Of a stretch of 64,000 nucleotides of DNA, positions 54,704 to 63,571 are shown piece after piece. The DNA is from Methanolobus profundi. GTDB taxonomy: Archaea > Halobacteriota > Methanosarcinia > Methanosarcinales > Methanosarcinaceae. Position 1 is the first letter of the stretch; each line of letters opens with the position of its first letter. The notes under the pieces were generated by a model, which was not told where the DNA came from, did no database searches, and saw only the letters and a list, made by a program, of their open reading frames with translations. Both the position numbers and the translations under genes were made by a program. The DNA lies in assembly GCF_900114835.1 (NCBI RefSeq), contig NZ_FOUJ01000002.1, positions 142,374-206,373 of the forward strand, written 5' to 3'.

Positions 54704-55033
54704 TCATATATCACAGTGCTCCGGCATCTTCTCCTTTAAAATATCCACCACAGCAGAGTATTCAATACCCTCAAGAAGAAGTGATTTCTTCGAATTATGC
54801 ATGCCATTGACAATAGATATACCAGATGATCTCAGACCGAATAGATCTGCGAGGCTTGCAATTAGCTGCTCATTGGCCTTGCCTTTCTGGGCATTCTGTG
54901 ACAAACGTACCTCAATGCGCTTTCTCCAGAGATTGTAACCACTTGGAACGCAAAGGGACTTTGAACCGGGAGTAACCTCGATATCAATAATAACCCCTTC
55001 AGCGATCTCTTTCAATGCATCTTCAAAGGACAT
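54704..55033 (-). CDS. DUF167/YggU-family protein
   Basis: 109 residues from the ATG at 55033, with GGTG before it; the extra ten residues upstream (rich in V, Q, S) are unlikely. The VTPGSKSLCVPSGYNLWRKRIEVRLSQNAQKGKANEQLIASLADLFG pattern is DUF167, a small alpha/beta fold. Function unknown; in other genomes it often sits near proC or yggS genes, and proC is 1.4 kb away here. Confidence 0.75.
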   Translation of the reverse strand: MSFEDALKEIAEGVIIDIEVTPGSKSLCVPSGYNLWRKRIEVRLSQNAQKGKANEQLIASLADLFGLRSSGISIVNGMHNSKKSLLLEGIEYSAVVDILKEKMPEHCDI

Positions 55034-55153
55034 ACAGGACACCAACTGAAAAACAATTATCAATAGGACAAAATGAGAAATAGATAGATGAGCAGTAGGA
55101 TAATGCTGTCGTCTGACGCACTAACTCCGGGATATCACCCTATGGATTCTCCG

Positions 55154-55274
55154 CTGTCCATCCCAGTTTCCCTCGTGACAGGCTTTATTGCACTATCCAG
55201 TGTATCGCATTGAGGTTGTCTGTACAATCACAGATAGGCTCTGCCATGTTCTCATGCAAGGACCTAACAATGCG
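55154..55274. other. Structured, GC-enriched noncoding region
   Basis: The gap 55034-55385 is unusual in being richer in G+C than other gaps here. An 11-bp stem with a 2-base bulge (55206-55216 with 55262-55274) encloses 45 bases; a 5-bp stem (55154-55158 with 55177-55181), CACT/AGTG near 55190 and GGG/CCC near 55124 give a chain of hairpins. TATA-like sequence at about 55300 could drive either strand. A 30-codon minus-strand frame lies inside. It does not match the conserved cores of tRNA, RNase P or SRP RNA that I know. Confidence 0.35.
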
Positions 55275-55385
55275 CATGTCCAATACTACATGACAGACAT
55301 ATAAATATAGCGACACATGGTGGTCTAATTCCTATATGATCTTGATAAGTGCTTATAAACGATAACAACCATAGTATATTTGTCC

Positions 55386-56483
55386 ATGCCATGCGAACAG
55401 ACCATCTCCGGCAAGATAATATACGGACCTGAAGCAGAGGTCATTGAAGGATATATAGTAGTAGAGGATGGCATCATCAAAGAGGTCCATGAAAAAAGGA
55501 CCGATTCCAACAACATAATAGCACCCTGTTTTGTAAATGCCCATACACACATCGGAGATTCTGTCCTTAAGGACCCGGTACTTGGCGAGCTCTCGGGACA
55601 TTATGTTAAAAGGGACCTCAGCCAACTGGTACAGCCACCTCATGGTCTGAAACACAGGATACTCAACAGAACCTCACACAAGGATATGGTAAAGGCAATG
55701 CAGGGATCTTTGCAGGACATGCATGATACAGGGACATGTGCCTTTGCAGACTTCAGAGAAGGAGGTATGAAGGGAGTACTTGCCTTAAAAGAAGCACTTG
55801 AAGGCTCAGAGATAGAAGGACGGATATTTGGAAGACCTGTTTCAAGCGAAACAAAGGACCTTTCAAAAGAGTTGACAGAACTTCTTGATTATGCAGACGG
55901 ACTCGGAATGAGCGGTGCAAATGATATTGACATGGAGTTCATAGAAAAAGCAAGGAAATGTTCACAGGACAAATACAGGACCTTTGCAATACATTCCGGA
56001 GAGAACAACAGAAGCGATATCGAAAAAGCATTGTCACTTGATCCGGATATACTAATACACATGACCCAGGCAAACCCTTCTGACCTAAGAGAAGTTGCTG
56101 ACAGGGACATACCAATTGTAGTGTGCCCAAGGTCTAATTTTATCACAGGGGTTGGGATGGCGCCTGTTATTGAAATGTTAGATCAGGGGATCAAGGTCGC
56201 GGTTGGAACGGATAATGTAATGCTGAACTCAGGCAACATGTTTGCTGAGATGGAATTTTTATCCAAAATTTTTGGCATAGAGGACAGACAAGTATTTATG
56301 ATGTGTACGCTTATGGGTGCAACAATATTAGAACTTGACACAACAGGTTCTATTCTTGAAGGAAATTTGGCTAAATTAATGATCATCAACGGGAATTCGA
56401 ACAATCTCACAGGCATCAGGGACCCGATCAGTGGAATTGTAAGGAGAGGGCGACCTGATGACATACTATCAGTAATGATATAA
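55386..56483 (+). CDS. Amidohydrolase-family protein (cytosine/SAH-deaminase-like)
   Basis: 365 residues from the ATG at 55386; a TTG six bases upstream is an alternative. The metal-binding set of the ATZ/TRZ subgroup is present: His-x-His in NAHTHIGDS (about residues 52-54), His in AIHSGE (about 200), His in IHMTQ and Asp in VGTDNVM. These enzymes hydrolyse or deaminate ring substrates; the substrate here is unknown. The USP gene follows after 27 bases. Confidence 0.75.
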   Translation: MPCEQTISGKIIYGPEAEVIEGYIVVEDGIIKEVHEKRTDSNNIIAPCFVNAHTHIGDSVLKDPVLGELSGHYVKRDLSQLVQPPHGLKHRILNRTSHKDMVKAMQGSLQDMHDTGTCAFADFREGGMKGVLALKEALEGSEIEGRIFGRPVSSETKDLSKELTELLDYADGLGMSGANDIDMEFIEKARKCSQDKYRTFAIHSGENNRSDIEKALSLDPDILIHMTQANPSDLREVADRDIPIVVCPRSNFITGVGMAPVIEMLDQGIKVAVGTDNVMLNSGNMFAEMEFLSKIFGIEDRQVFMMCTLMGATILELDTTGSILEGNLAKLMIINGNSNNLTGIRDPISGIVRRGRPDDILSVMI

Positions 56484-56510
56484 CAGGGATATTCACAAAG
56501 GAGAGGGATT

Positions 56511-56969
56511 ATGACAAGTACTCTGTATAAAAATATATTTATTGCGACCGACGGATCCAAACAGAATGAAAGAGCAGTTCAGCACAGTGTTGAGCTAGCA
56601 AAACTGAGTGGAGCAAAATTGTATGCAGGATATGTTGTTGATACTGCAGCGTTTGCTTCAATTCCAATGGATGCCGGATGGGAAATGATGTATGAGCTCC
56701 TTGAAAAGGAAGCAAATGTCGCAACAGAGTCAGTAGAAGAACTGGCAAAGAAAGCAGGTGTACCTTTTGAAACGGTTGTCCTCGAAGGAAATCCAAGTCA
56801 TGAGATCATTGAATTCGCGGATAACAACAATATCAGTCTTATAGTAATGGGAACCCTTGGAAAGACAGGGCTTGACAGGTTCCTTCTTGGAAGCGTAGCA
56901 GAGAAGGTCACAAGGAACTCAAAGGTCCCTGTACTGGTAGTACGCGGAGACTCCGAAGAGGACGAATAA
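56511..56969 (+). CDS. Universal stress protein
   Basis: 152 residues. The ATP-binding UspA signature G-x2-G-x9-G-S is present in MGTLGKTGLDRFLLGSVAEK, after the N-terminal strand NIFIATDGSKQNERAV. Such proteins accumulate under stress and bind nucleotides as dimers. It is 11 bases upstream of a four-CBS-domain gene, so both nucleotide-sensing proteins are coexpressed. Confidence 0.9.
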   Translation: MTSTLYKNIFIATDGSKQNERAVQHSVELAKLSGAKLYAGYVVDTAAFASIPMDAGWEMMYELLEKEANVATESVEELAKKAGVPFETVVLEGNPSHEIIEFADNNNISLIVMGTLGKTGLDRFLLGSVAEKVTRNSKVPVLVVRGDSEEDE

Positions 56970-56980
56970 GGAGTTATAAC

Positions 56981-57835
56981 ATGCCAAAAAACATCAAAGT
57001 CTCAGACATTATGAGAAAGGAAGTTGCATTTGCCACACTTCCAGGTTCAAGAGATGAAGTTCACACACTCCTTAAAGAGAAAAAAGTATCAGGAGTGCCA
57101 GTATTAAAAGATGGAAAGGTAGTGGGTGTTGTCAGCAGGGCCAACCTTCTTAACAACCCTGAGGAAGAACAGCTCGCACTCCTTATGACACGTGATCCAC
57201 TGACAATAGACCCTGATGTGGATATGACCGTCGCTGCAAAGACACTGCTGGAGCACAATATCAGAAGATTACCAGTTGTCAAGGATGACAAGCTTATGGG
57301 AATAATCTCCGTTGCAGATATTGTCGCTGCGATCGCAGAGATGGAGATCACAGACCATGTTGGACAGTACCTGAACCCAACGGTCGTACCTATATGGACA
57401 GAAACACCACTGAACGTTGCAGCAAGGGTAATGGAACTTGCAAGGTCCAAAGCAGCTCCTGTTATTGACAGCAACCTTGAGGTCGTAGGTATAATCACAG
57501 ACCGTGATGTCATCAGCGCAAGTGTCATCGAGGACTCAGTGGAAATGTCTGACATGTCCAATGGGTCAGATGATGATGAATGGACATGGGAATCCATGAG
57601 AGATACCATGAGCATTTACTACAGCGTTTCAAGGGTCAAAGTACCTGACATACCTGTAAAGGACGTAATGGTCTCAGATCTTGTAAAAGCTGCATACATA
57701 TCAGGTGTCAGCGAATGTGCCCTTAAGATGAAAAGGAACAAGATCGACCAGATACCTATCGTTAATGCAAATCAGAGATTCCTGGGACTTCTTCGTGACC
57801 GTAATCTCATGAAAGCTATTATTGACAGCGAATAA
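56981..57835 (+). CDS. Four-CBS-domain protein, paralogue
   Basis: 284 residues. CBS motifs begin at DIMRKEV (residue 8), LLMTRDPL (about 66), VVPIWTETPL (about 130) and DVMVSDLV (about 225). The linker between CBS3 and CBS4 (SDMSNGSDDDEWTWESM) is unusually acidic. Same architecture as the protein at 4412-5221 but with a different linker. Cotranscribed with the USP gene, so an adenylate-sensing function is likely; the target is unknown. A terminator follows. Confidence 0.85.
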   Translation: MPKNIKVSDIMRKEVAFATLPGSRDEVHTLLKEKKVSGVPVLKDGKVVGVVSRANLLNNPEEEQLALLMTRDPLTIDPDVDMTVAAKTLLEHNIRRLPVVKDDKLMGIISVADIVAAIAEMEITDHVGQYLNPTVVPIWTETPLNVAARVMELARSKAAPVIDSNLEVVGIITDRDVISASVIEDSVEMSDMSNGSDDDEWTWESMRDTMSIYYSVSRVKVPDIPVKDVMVSDLVKAAYISGVSECALKMKRNKIDQIPIVNANQRFLGLLRDRNLMKAIIDSE

Positions 57836-57850
57836 ACATTATCTATCTAG

Positions 57851-57880
57851 TGGGGCAATACCCCAACTCTTTTTTTATTC
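57851..57880 (+). terminator. Terminator after the USP-CBS operon
   Basis: A 5-bp stem TGGGG/CCCCA (57851-57855 with 57861-57865) with a 5-base loop, followed by ACTC and seven T. Confidence 0.75.
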
Positions 57881-57891
57881 AAGTGATCCAA

Positions 57892-58572
57892 ATGGAACGC
57901 CCATTCATATTCATAAATTCAGCGATGTCTGCCGACGGTAAGATATCCACAAAAGAAAGAAAACAGGTCAGGATCTCCGGAAATATTGATTTTAAACGCA
58001 TGGACCAGCTTCGGGCAGGAGCCGATGCGATCATGGTCGGGATCGGAACGGTCATGGCAGATGACCCGAGCCTGACAGTGAAATCCCCCGAGCTTAAAAA
58101 ACAAAGACTTGAAGCCGGACTTGATGAGAACCCTGCAAGAGTGATCGTTGACAGTAAAGCCAGAACCCCTGTTGATGCAGATATCTTCAAAAAAGGAGAG
58201 GGAAAACGCATTATTCTGGTTTCAGAGTCTGCACCACATGATAAAGTGGCAGAGCTGAAGAAAAAGGCAGATGTCATTATAACCGGAAAGGAGTCGGTCG
58301 ACCTCCCGGCAGCCATGGGACAGCTCAGGGAAAATGGCATCAAGCGACTGATGGTAGAAGGCGGAGCGACCCTCAACTGGGGAATGATATCCAATGGCCT
58401 TGTGGATGAGATATACACCTTTGTAGGGAACCTCATAATAGGTGGAAAGACCGCACCTACATTTGTAGATGGAGAAGGATCCACAGAAGATAACATCATC
58501 AAAATGGAACTCCTTGATGCTGAAAAGATAGAGGAAGGAATTCTTTTGAAATGGAAGGTCACTGGAAAATAG
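57892..58572 (+). CDS. RibD-C-type reductase for riboflavin/Fo pathway
   Basis: 226 residues from the ATG at 57892, preceded by GTGATC. The FIFINSAMSADGKISTKERK opening, ADAIMVGIGTVMADDPSLTV and MVEGGATLNWGMISNGLVDE blocks are typical of 2,5-diamino-6-ribosylamino-4(3H)-pyrimidinone 5'-phosphate reductases (archaeal RibD C-terminal domain/ArfC). It uses NADPH in the early riboflavin/F420-precursor pathway. CofD of F420 synthesis is elsewhere in the window. Confidence 0.9.
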   Translation: MERPFIFINSAMSADGKISTKERKQVRISGNIDFKRMDQLRAGADAIMVGIGTVMADDPSLTVKSPELKKQRLEAGLDENPARVIVDSKARTPVDADIFKKGEGKRIILVSESAPHDKVAELKKKADVIITGKESVDLPAAMGQLRENGIKRLMVEGGATLNWGMISNGLVDEIYTFVGNLIIGGKTAPTFVDGEGSTEDNIIKMELLDAEKIEEGILLKWKVTGK

Positions 58573-58672
58573 ATCAGGGACCATATCTTGTCTGAAGATA
58601 CCAGCAGTCAAACAAATGTGATACCAACCCAAAAACAATATAGTTTTATAGTTGACGAACAATTTAGATAGC

Positions 58673-59137
58673 ATGAACAAATTGATCCTGCCCGCAATTG
58701 CAGTGATAGCTGTACTTTTCGTTCTGGCTGGCACCCAGGGTGATCCAGCCGAGGAGACTGAGATCACCACTGCCATCAATGTGCAGCACCTGAACGATGC
58801 AATAGCAGAAGGTCCTGTACTGGTTGAGATCGGCACTGACAGTTGCCCTGCATGTATCGCCCAGAAACCTATTCTGAAAGATATTGCAAATGACTATAAC
58901 GGTAAAGCATCTGTCATGTATATCAATGCTGAAGAAACAAGAGCACTTGCCGCCAGTTTCAATATATACTCCATACCGGATATGTTCGTCATTGCCGAGA
59001 TCACAGATGAAGGGTACATCTACATGGGTGCTGACGGGCAGACCACAACTGACAGAAATCGTGCAAGGTTCATTGGACTTACATCCAAGGGAACACTGAC
59101 AGATGTCCTTGATGCTGCAATAGAATACAGAGAATAA
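58673..59137 (+). CDS. Membrane-anchored thioredoxin-like protein
   Basis: 154 residues from the ATG at 58673; MNKLILPAIAVIAVLFVLA is an uncleaved or cleaved signal helix. The thioredoxin domain has the redox motif C-x2-C as DSCPACIAQKP (Cys near 59 and 62) and the cis-Pro motif SIPDMFVI. It lies 19 bases before a CcdA gene, giving a complete extracytoplasmic disulfide-reduction pair. Confidence 0.85.
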   Translation: MNKLILPAIAVIAVLFVLAGTQGDPAEETEITTAINVQHLNDAIAEGPVLVEIGTDSCPACIAQKPILKDIANDYNGKASVMYINAEETRALAASFNIYSIPDMFVIAEITDEGYIYMGADGQTTTDRNRARFIGLTSKGTLTDVLDAAIEYRE

Positions 59138-59156
59138 TTCACGGTAATAGGATAAT

Positions 59157-59810
59157 ATGCTGGAAACTACATCGCTCACACCCATAGCCGCCTTTTTTGC
59201 AGGTATTGTGAGCGTGATGTCTCCCTGCGTACTGCCATTATTACCTATAGTACTTGCCTATTCCACAGGCAACAGTAAGCTTAGACCCCTTGCGATAATT
59301 CTGGGACTTACGATATCATTCACAGCAATGGGAATTGCTGCCTCGGCCTTTGGAGAATATTTCCTGCCACACCTTGGCGAACTGAGGATAATTGCAGAAT
59401 TAATGATAATCCTAATGGGCATCTCAATGCTCATGGACAAGGAACTATTTGCTTTTCTTTTACATTACACCGGGAAGATACATGCCGAAGGTAAAGGATT
59501 GTTCGGTGGCCTGGTAATAGGTGCTTCACTGGGAATCGTATGGATCCCATGTGTCGGACCCATACTTGCATCCATATTGACCCTTGTAGCACTTGAAAGC
59601 AATATCACATACGGAGCTACACTTCTTATCATATACTCCATTGGTTTTGCGATCCCTATGATCATGATAGCTTATTCTGCAAAACTATCAGGTGATAAAC
59701 TACACAGGCTATCTGAAATTGATATGGAGCTCAAGAAAATAGCAGGCCTGATACTTGTAGCAGTAGGACTTTGGATGGTATACACTAACCATCTTGCAGG
59801 ATATTTTTAA
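59157..59810 (+). CDS. ccdA: CcdA-family thiol-disulfide transporter
   Basis: 217 residues, six membrane helices. The two essential cysteines lie in MSPCVLPLLP (about residue 24) and WIPCVGPILAS (about 130), as in CcdA/DsbD. It carries reducing equivalents from cytosolic thioredoxin to the outside, where the upstream thioredoxin-like protein is the likely acceptor. This is a second such system in the window, besides the fused form at 32075-33151. Confidence 0.9.
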   Translation: MLETTSLTPIAAFFAGIVSVMSPCVLPLLPIVLAYSTGNSKLRPLAIILGLTISFTAMGIAASAFGEYFLPHLGELRIIAELMIILMGISMLMDKELFAFLLHYTGKIHAEGKGLFGGLVIGASLGIVWIPCVGPILASILTLVALESNITYGATLLIIYSIGFAIPMIMIAYSAKLSGDKLHRLSEIDMELKKIAGLILVAVGLWMVYTNHLAGYF

Positions 59811-59858
59811 GAAAAAAATGCGGTCAGAAAAAGTGAATGTGCCCCTTTAAGGAACACA

Positions 59859-60563
59859 TCAATCTTCATTCGCTATTGTAACAAGTTCATTGATACAGGC
59901 AACTGCCATCGGTGTTCCGCCACGTGTACCTACACATGTAATGGATGGTACCGGTGCGCCCCTGACAACTTCCTTTGATTCTGCTGCGTTGACAAAACCT
60001 ACAGGAGTACCTACAATGATAGCTGGCTTGATGCCATGCTCGATCATCCTGCAAACTGCAAATGCAGCGGATGGTGCATTGCCTATTGCGACAATTGAAC
60101 CTTCAAGAATGTCCTTGCATTTCAGGAATCCTGCTGCAGTCCTTGTGATACCATACTTCTTGGCAAGTTCTGCATCCTCATCCTTATCAAGCACACAGAT
60201 GATCTCACAGTTGTGACCTCTCTTTGTGATACCTGACTTGACCATGTTGATATCAACGAGAATAGGAGCACCTTTTCTAATTGCCTCAACACCTGCATTT
60301 ATAGGGTCATTGACAAAGCGCATGATATCTGCAACAGCAGGGTCACCAGTTGAGGTTACACAACGCTGCTTAACACGATCCTCAGGAGTCTCATCACCTA
60401 CGAGTTTGCGGGCAATGTTACGGCTGGTCATGTAGATCGCCTTGGCCTCATCGGTCTGTGACCCAAGATCATTACAGATAGCAACGAGATCAGGGTCGAT
60501 CTCGGTTGTCATCTCTACAAGCTCTTCGATACTTGTATCTTCCTTTTTGGATTCAGTAGTCAT
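59859..60563 (-). CDS. cbiC: Precorrin-8X methylmutase CbiC
   Basis: 234 residues. It moves the C-11 methyl group to C-12 to form hydrogenobyrinate/cobyrinate. Signatures: RCVTSTGDPAVADIMRF, VDINMVKSGI, IGNAPSAAFAVCRMIEHG and GVPVGFVNAAESKEV. An acidic extra N-terminus (TTESKKEDTSIEEL) precedes it. The start overlaps cbiH by 11 bases, and this is the last gene of the operon in the transcription direction. Confidence 0.95.
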   Translation of the reverse strand: MTTESKKEDTSIEELVEMTTEIDPDLVAICNDLGSQTDEAKAIYMTSRNIARKLVGDETPEDRVKQRCVTSTGDPAVADIMRFVNDPINAGVEAIRKGAPILVDINMVKSGITKRGHNCEIICVLDKDEDAELAKKYGITRTAAGFLKCKDILEGSIVAIGNAPSAAFAVCRMIEHGIKPAIIVGTPVGFVNAAESKEVVRGAPVPSITCVGTRGGTPMAVACINELVTIANED

Positions 60564-61344
60564 ATTTTCGATGATACCCCCTTGGAGTTATTATCCTCTT
60601 GCCGTATGGGGACTCCCATATGCGAGAATCATTTGTTGTGATAAGGATAGTTGTGCTCATGTCCACCCAGTCGTTATACTCCATAACCTCACCAAGTGTT
60701 GTGACGATGTAATCCTGACCTTCGTCCCTCAGGGCGTTCTTCACAAGACCAACAGGCACGGAGTCATCCTTGTGCTTCCTGATGATCTCAATAGCCCTTG
60801 AGAAATTGGATTTGCGCTGGCGGCTCTTAGGATTGTACAGGGACATGACGAAGTCTGCAGATGAAGCTCCTTCCAGTCTTTTCTCGATAACTTCCCATGG
60901 TGTCAGAAGGTCACTGAGACTTACAGTACACATGTCATTGACAATAGGTGCACCGAGAACACTTGCTGCTGCTGTGATAGCGGTCACACCTGGCAGAACC
61001 TCGATCTCAACATCAAGACCTGCATGTTCTGCAACTTCAAGGACAAGACCGGCCATACCATAAATGTTAGCGTCTCCGCCACTTATCATGGAAACAACAT
61101 TATCCTGTGCAAGCTCCACTGCCTTGCTTGAACGGTCGACCTCCTTACCCATGGCACTGCGAACGATCTCCTGTTTGTCCAGCAGACTTGCCATCTGGTC
61201 AAGATAGGTACCGTTTCCGACAATGTAATCAGAGGTAAGTATTACATCCCTTGCCTTCACTGTCAGCTGCTCAACTGAACCCGGACCTATACCAATAATG
61301 TAAAGTTTTCCTTTACTCTGCGATTGCGATTGTGACCCTTCCAT
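60553..61344 (-). CDS. cbiH: Precorrin/cobalt-factor C17-methyltransferase CbiH
   Basis: 263 residues. The SAM-dependent methyltransferase fold of the corrin family: KLYIIGIGPGSVEQLT at the start, VSMISGGDANIYGMAGL, VLPGVTAITAAASVLGAP and a SLSDLLTPWEVIEKRL signature. The methyl goes to C-17 with ring contraction. The first ATG gives a leading EGSQSQSQSKGK of low complexity because it overlaps cbiG(C) by 32 bases; a non-canonical start just before KLYIIG is possible. Confidence 0.9.
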   Translation of the reverse strand: MEGSQSQSQSKGKLYIIGIGPGSVEQLTVKARDVILTSDYIVGNGTYLDQMASLLDKQEIVRSAMGKEVDRSSKAVELAQDNVVSMISGGDANIYGMAGLVLEVAEHAGLDVEIEVLPGVTAITAAASVLGAPIVNDMCTVSLSDLLTPWEVIEKRLEGASSADFVMSLYNPKSRQRKSNFSRAIEIIRKHKDDSVPVGLVKNALRDEGQDYIVTTLGEVMEYNDWVDMSTTILITTNDSRIWESPYGKRIITPRGYHRKYDY

Positions 61345-61666
61345 ATGCCTTCTTCCTTAGTATCAATTCCTTTTTTTTCGACAACGCCAATGCGGCAGGC
61401 TCTGCCACACCCTTAAGCCCGAAGCGTTTTGCCTGCGAAGCCGACGGCGCATCATAGTTATTCAATTCGTCGTGATCTATGAATGTAATAGTGAGCCCGA
61501 AGAACTCGGCTGCCTCATGCAGACCTGTCTCGTTCTCTTTCAATTTTGCTGATGCCAGTCCTTCCACATCATCGATACTTCTGCCTGCCTCTGCAAGCGC
61601 ACTGTTTATCGCATCGATGGCTTCCTGACTGTCAATACCCCTTCGGGCCCCCATACCTATGATCAT
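61313..61666 (-). CDS. cbiG: CbiG C-terminal domain as a separate protein
   Basis: 117 residues, equivalent to the C-terminal domain of CbiG: GMGARRGIDSQEAIDAIN, ASAKLKENETGLHEAAEFFG and KGVAEPAALALS. CbiG opens the lactone of cobalt-precorrin-5A. In most organisms it is one protein; here the N-terminal part is the preceding gene, overlapping by 4 bases (ATGA). The two halves presumably form a complex. Confidence 0.9.
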   Translation of the reverse strand: MIIGMGARRGIDSQEAIDAINSALAEAGRSIDDVEGLASAKLKENETGLHEAAEFFGLTITFIDHDELNNYDAPSASQAKRFGLKGVAEPAALALSKKKELILRKKAYGRVTIAIAE

Positions 61667-62208
61667 TTGTCCTCAGCCTTTACTTCATCTCTTTTTAAGA
61701 CCGAAACATCGTCCCCGACAATAACTATCTTGGGACCTTTGATCTCGAGGACCTCCACATCCTCATCAAGCAGAGCACAGTTCACCTGCACCGTAGAAGG
61801 CTTGTTAACAATATCACATCCCAATGACTTGGCAATGCCTTCAACAGAGTTACGATTATGGACCTCGGTGGCTGTTGTGACCACAGGTACCGGACCGATC
61901 TCGGCTATCTTCCTGACAACCTCATTGCCACCATGATGGCCGCCAAGCAGAGGGATTGCGAAATTCATGTTGGAATCAACCACAATGACCGCAGGGTCCT
62001 TCCACTTGTCCTCGATGAGAGGTGCGATCTCTCGCACAACAATGCCAGTGGCAAATACAGCCACAATAGCATCGTACTCCTCGAATGCCTTTTTGAAGAT
62101 GGTCTTGTCATACATCAGGACATCAGCATTCAGATGTCCTGCCAGGCGCTCTGCAACCTCAAGATTTCTCTCAAAGGTTATGATAGCGGTTCTTGTGCCA
62201 CTCCGTAT
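61663..62208 (-). CDS. cbiG: CbiG N-terminal and central domains, probable ATA start
   Basis: 181 residues if translation starts at the ATA at 62208. The central core ([54 protein letters not shown]) is typical of CbiG. The upstream codons encode [16 protein letters not shown], equivalent to the first strand and helix of CbiG, so the ATG at 62115 is too late. No ATG, GTG or TTG lies between the in-frame TAA and 62115. GGGAGGT, inside cbiF, ends 7 bases before the ATA. The gene overlaps cbiF by 31 bases. Confidence 0.85.
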   Translation of the reverse strand: MRSGTRTAIITFERNLEVAERLAGHLNADVLMYDKTIFKKAFEEYDAIVAVFATGIVVREIAPLIEDKWKDPAVIVVDSNMNFAIPLLGGHHGGNEVVRKIAEIGPVPVVTTATEVHNRNSVEGIAKSLGCDIVNKPSTVQVNCALLDEDVEVLEIKGPKIVIVGDDVSVLKRDEVKAEDK

Positions 62209-62921
62209 AAGTAAGACCTCCCGAAGTTACCATATTCCACAGGTTCTACAACCCCGCCAATAAGGATCATTGCGGAGCGCTTGATGCCTGCTTCCTTGAC
62301 CTTGCCGGCAATGTCAGCAACAGTGCCCTTAATGATCTTCTGGTCTGGCCATGATGCATGGAAGACAACTGCCACAGGAGTGTCATCAGGATATTCCACC
62401 TTCTCCATGATCTGCTCGATCTTCTGAGTTCCCAGGAAAACAGCCATTGTGGCACCATGTCTGGAAAGCTCCGTGATCTTGTCCTCATCAAGTGTCTTAC
62501 CTGCAGGACGCGTAATAATAAGGGTTTCTGAAACCTCGTTAAGTGTAAGCTGGGTCTGTAATGCAGCCGCTGTTGCAAATACAGAGGATACACCAGGAAT
62601 TACCTCAACCTCTACATCGAACTTCTTCAGTTCCTCGAACTGCTCAACGATGGAGCCGTAGAGTGAAGGATCACCGCTGTGTAACCTTACTACCTTCTTA
62701 CCTGCTTCAAGATTATCGACTATGAGCTTGGTGGTCTCAGTAAGAGTAAGTCCGTAACTGTCTATCTTCTCACCTTTACAGTAATTGACAACTTCAGGAT
62801 TTACAAGGGAACCTGCATAAATTACAAGGTCTGCACCTTCAAGAAGTTCTTTACCCATCACAGTGATGTATTTTGCATTTCCCGGACCGGACCCTACGAA
62901 ATATACTTTTTTATCTGTCAT
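62178..62921 (-). CDS. cbiF: Precorrin-4 C11-methyltransferase CbiF
   Basis: 247 residues from the ATG at 62921, preceded by GGTGGATC; a GTG nine bases upstream is weaker. Signatures: [46 protein letters not shown] and [14 protein letters not shown]. It methylates C-11 of the corrin precursor with SAM. The last codons carry the ribosome site used by the next gene. Confidence 0.95.
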   Translation of the reverse strand: MTDKKVYFVGSGPGNAKYITVMGKELLEGADLVIYAGSLVNPEVVNYCKGEKIDSYGLTLTETTKLIVDNLEAGKKVVRLHSGDPSLYGSIVEQFEELKKFDVEVEVIPGVSSVFATAAALQTQLTLNEVSETLIITRPAGKTLDEDKITELSRHGATMAVFLGTQKIEQIMEKVEYPDDTPVAVVFHASWPDQKIIKGTVADIAGKVKEAGIKRSAMILIGGVVEPVEYGNFGRSYLYGVAQEPLS

Positions 62922-62936
62922 TTGATCCACCCTGTA

Positions 62937-63551
62937 TCATTCTTCCTTCTCAGCGAAGACTATACTGAAGTAGTTACCTTTCTCAGGGATATTCTCCCTT
63001 TCTGTGATTATGACTTCCCTGTCACTGAAAAGGCGTTCACAGAATGTGAATTTGTTGAAACCTTCCTTTTCATAGGATTCTATTATCTCAACTGGTTTGC
63101 TTGCCTTCAACCTGATCCTGTACTTGCTGTCAGATCCGTCACTCACCTCAAAAGATGAGTCGACCTCTGCTCCGGTCTGGGCAGCGAATGATGTGATAGA
63201 ACTGATACCAGGAATGGTTGCAGTCTCAACATCTGGATAGAACTTCTTCATCACACGCTTCAGGTGAGTGAATGTTGAGAAGAAATTAGGGTCACCGATA
63301 AGACCAAAGACAACAAGGTTATCCTTTGATTCCTCAGCAAGCATGTCAGCATTCTTCTTCCAGACAGCATTGAGAACATCGTAATCCGTCAACATTGGGA
63401 ACTCAAGGATCTCTGCTTCTGCATAAGGTGCCACCAGATCAGCTGCCATGCGACCGGGAACGTATACTTTATATGCATTTTTCAGGCTTTCAACAGCTTT
63501 CAACGTAAGAAGCTCCGGATCTCCCGGGCCAAGTCCAACTCCAACAAGCAT
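62937..63551 (-). CDS. cbiL: Precorrin-2 C20-methyltransferase CbiL
   Basis: 204 residues. Signatures: MLVGVGLGPGDPELLTLKAVE, VFGLIGDPNFFSTFTHL and TIPGISSITSFAAQTG, typical of CbiL/CobI, the enzyme that adds the C-20 methyl group. The length is slightly under the usual 220-240, with a short C-terminal tail. It lies between cbiT and cbiF. Confidence 0.95.
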   Translation of the reverse strand: MLVGVGLGPGDPELLTLKAVESLKNAYKVYVPGRMAADLVAPYAEAEILEFPMLTDYDVLNAVWKKNADMLAEESKDNLVVFGLIGDPNFFSTFTHLKRVMKKFYPDVETATIPGISSITSFAAQTGAEVDSSFEVSDGSDSKYRIRLKASKPVEIIESYEKEGFNKFTFCERLFSDREVIITERENIPEKGNYFSIVFAEKEE

Positions 63552-63571
63552 TTTTTTATCACCATTAAAGA

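Noticed and set aside
55183-55275. 30-codon minus-strand frame in the structured gap (MRIVRSLHEN...)
   Set aside because: No ribosome site and no recognised family; kept only as part of the unexplained region.
55034-55385. RNase P or SRP RNA in the GC-enriched gap
   Set aside because: The conserved cores of those RNAs (GGAAGG..AGCAGCC-type loop, P4 helix sequences) were not found on either strand.
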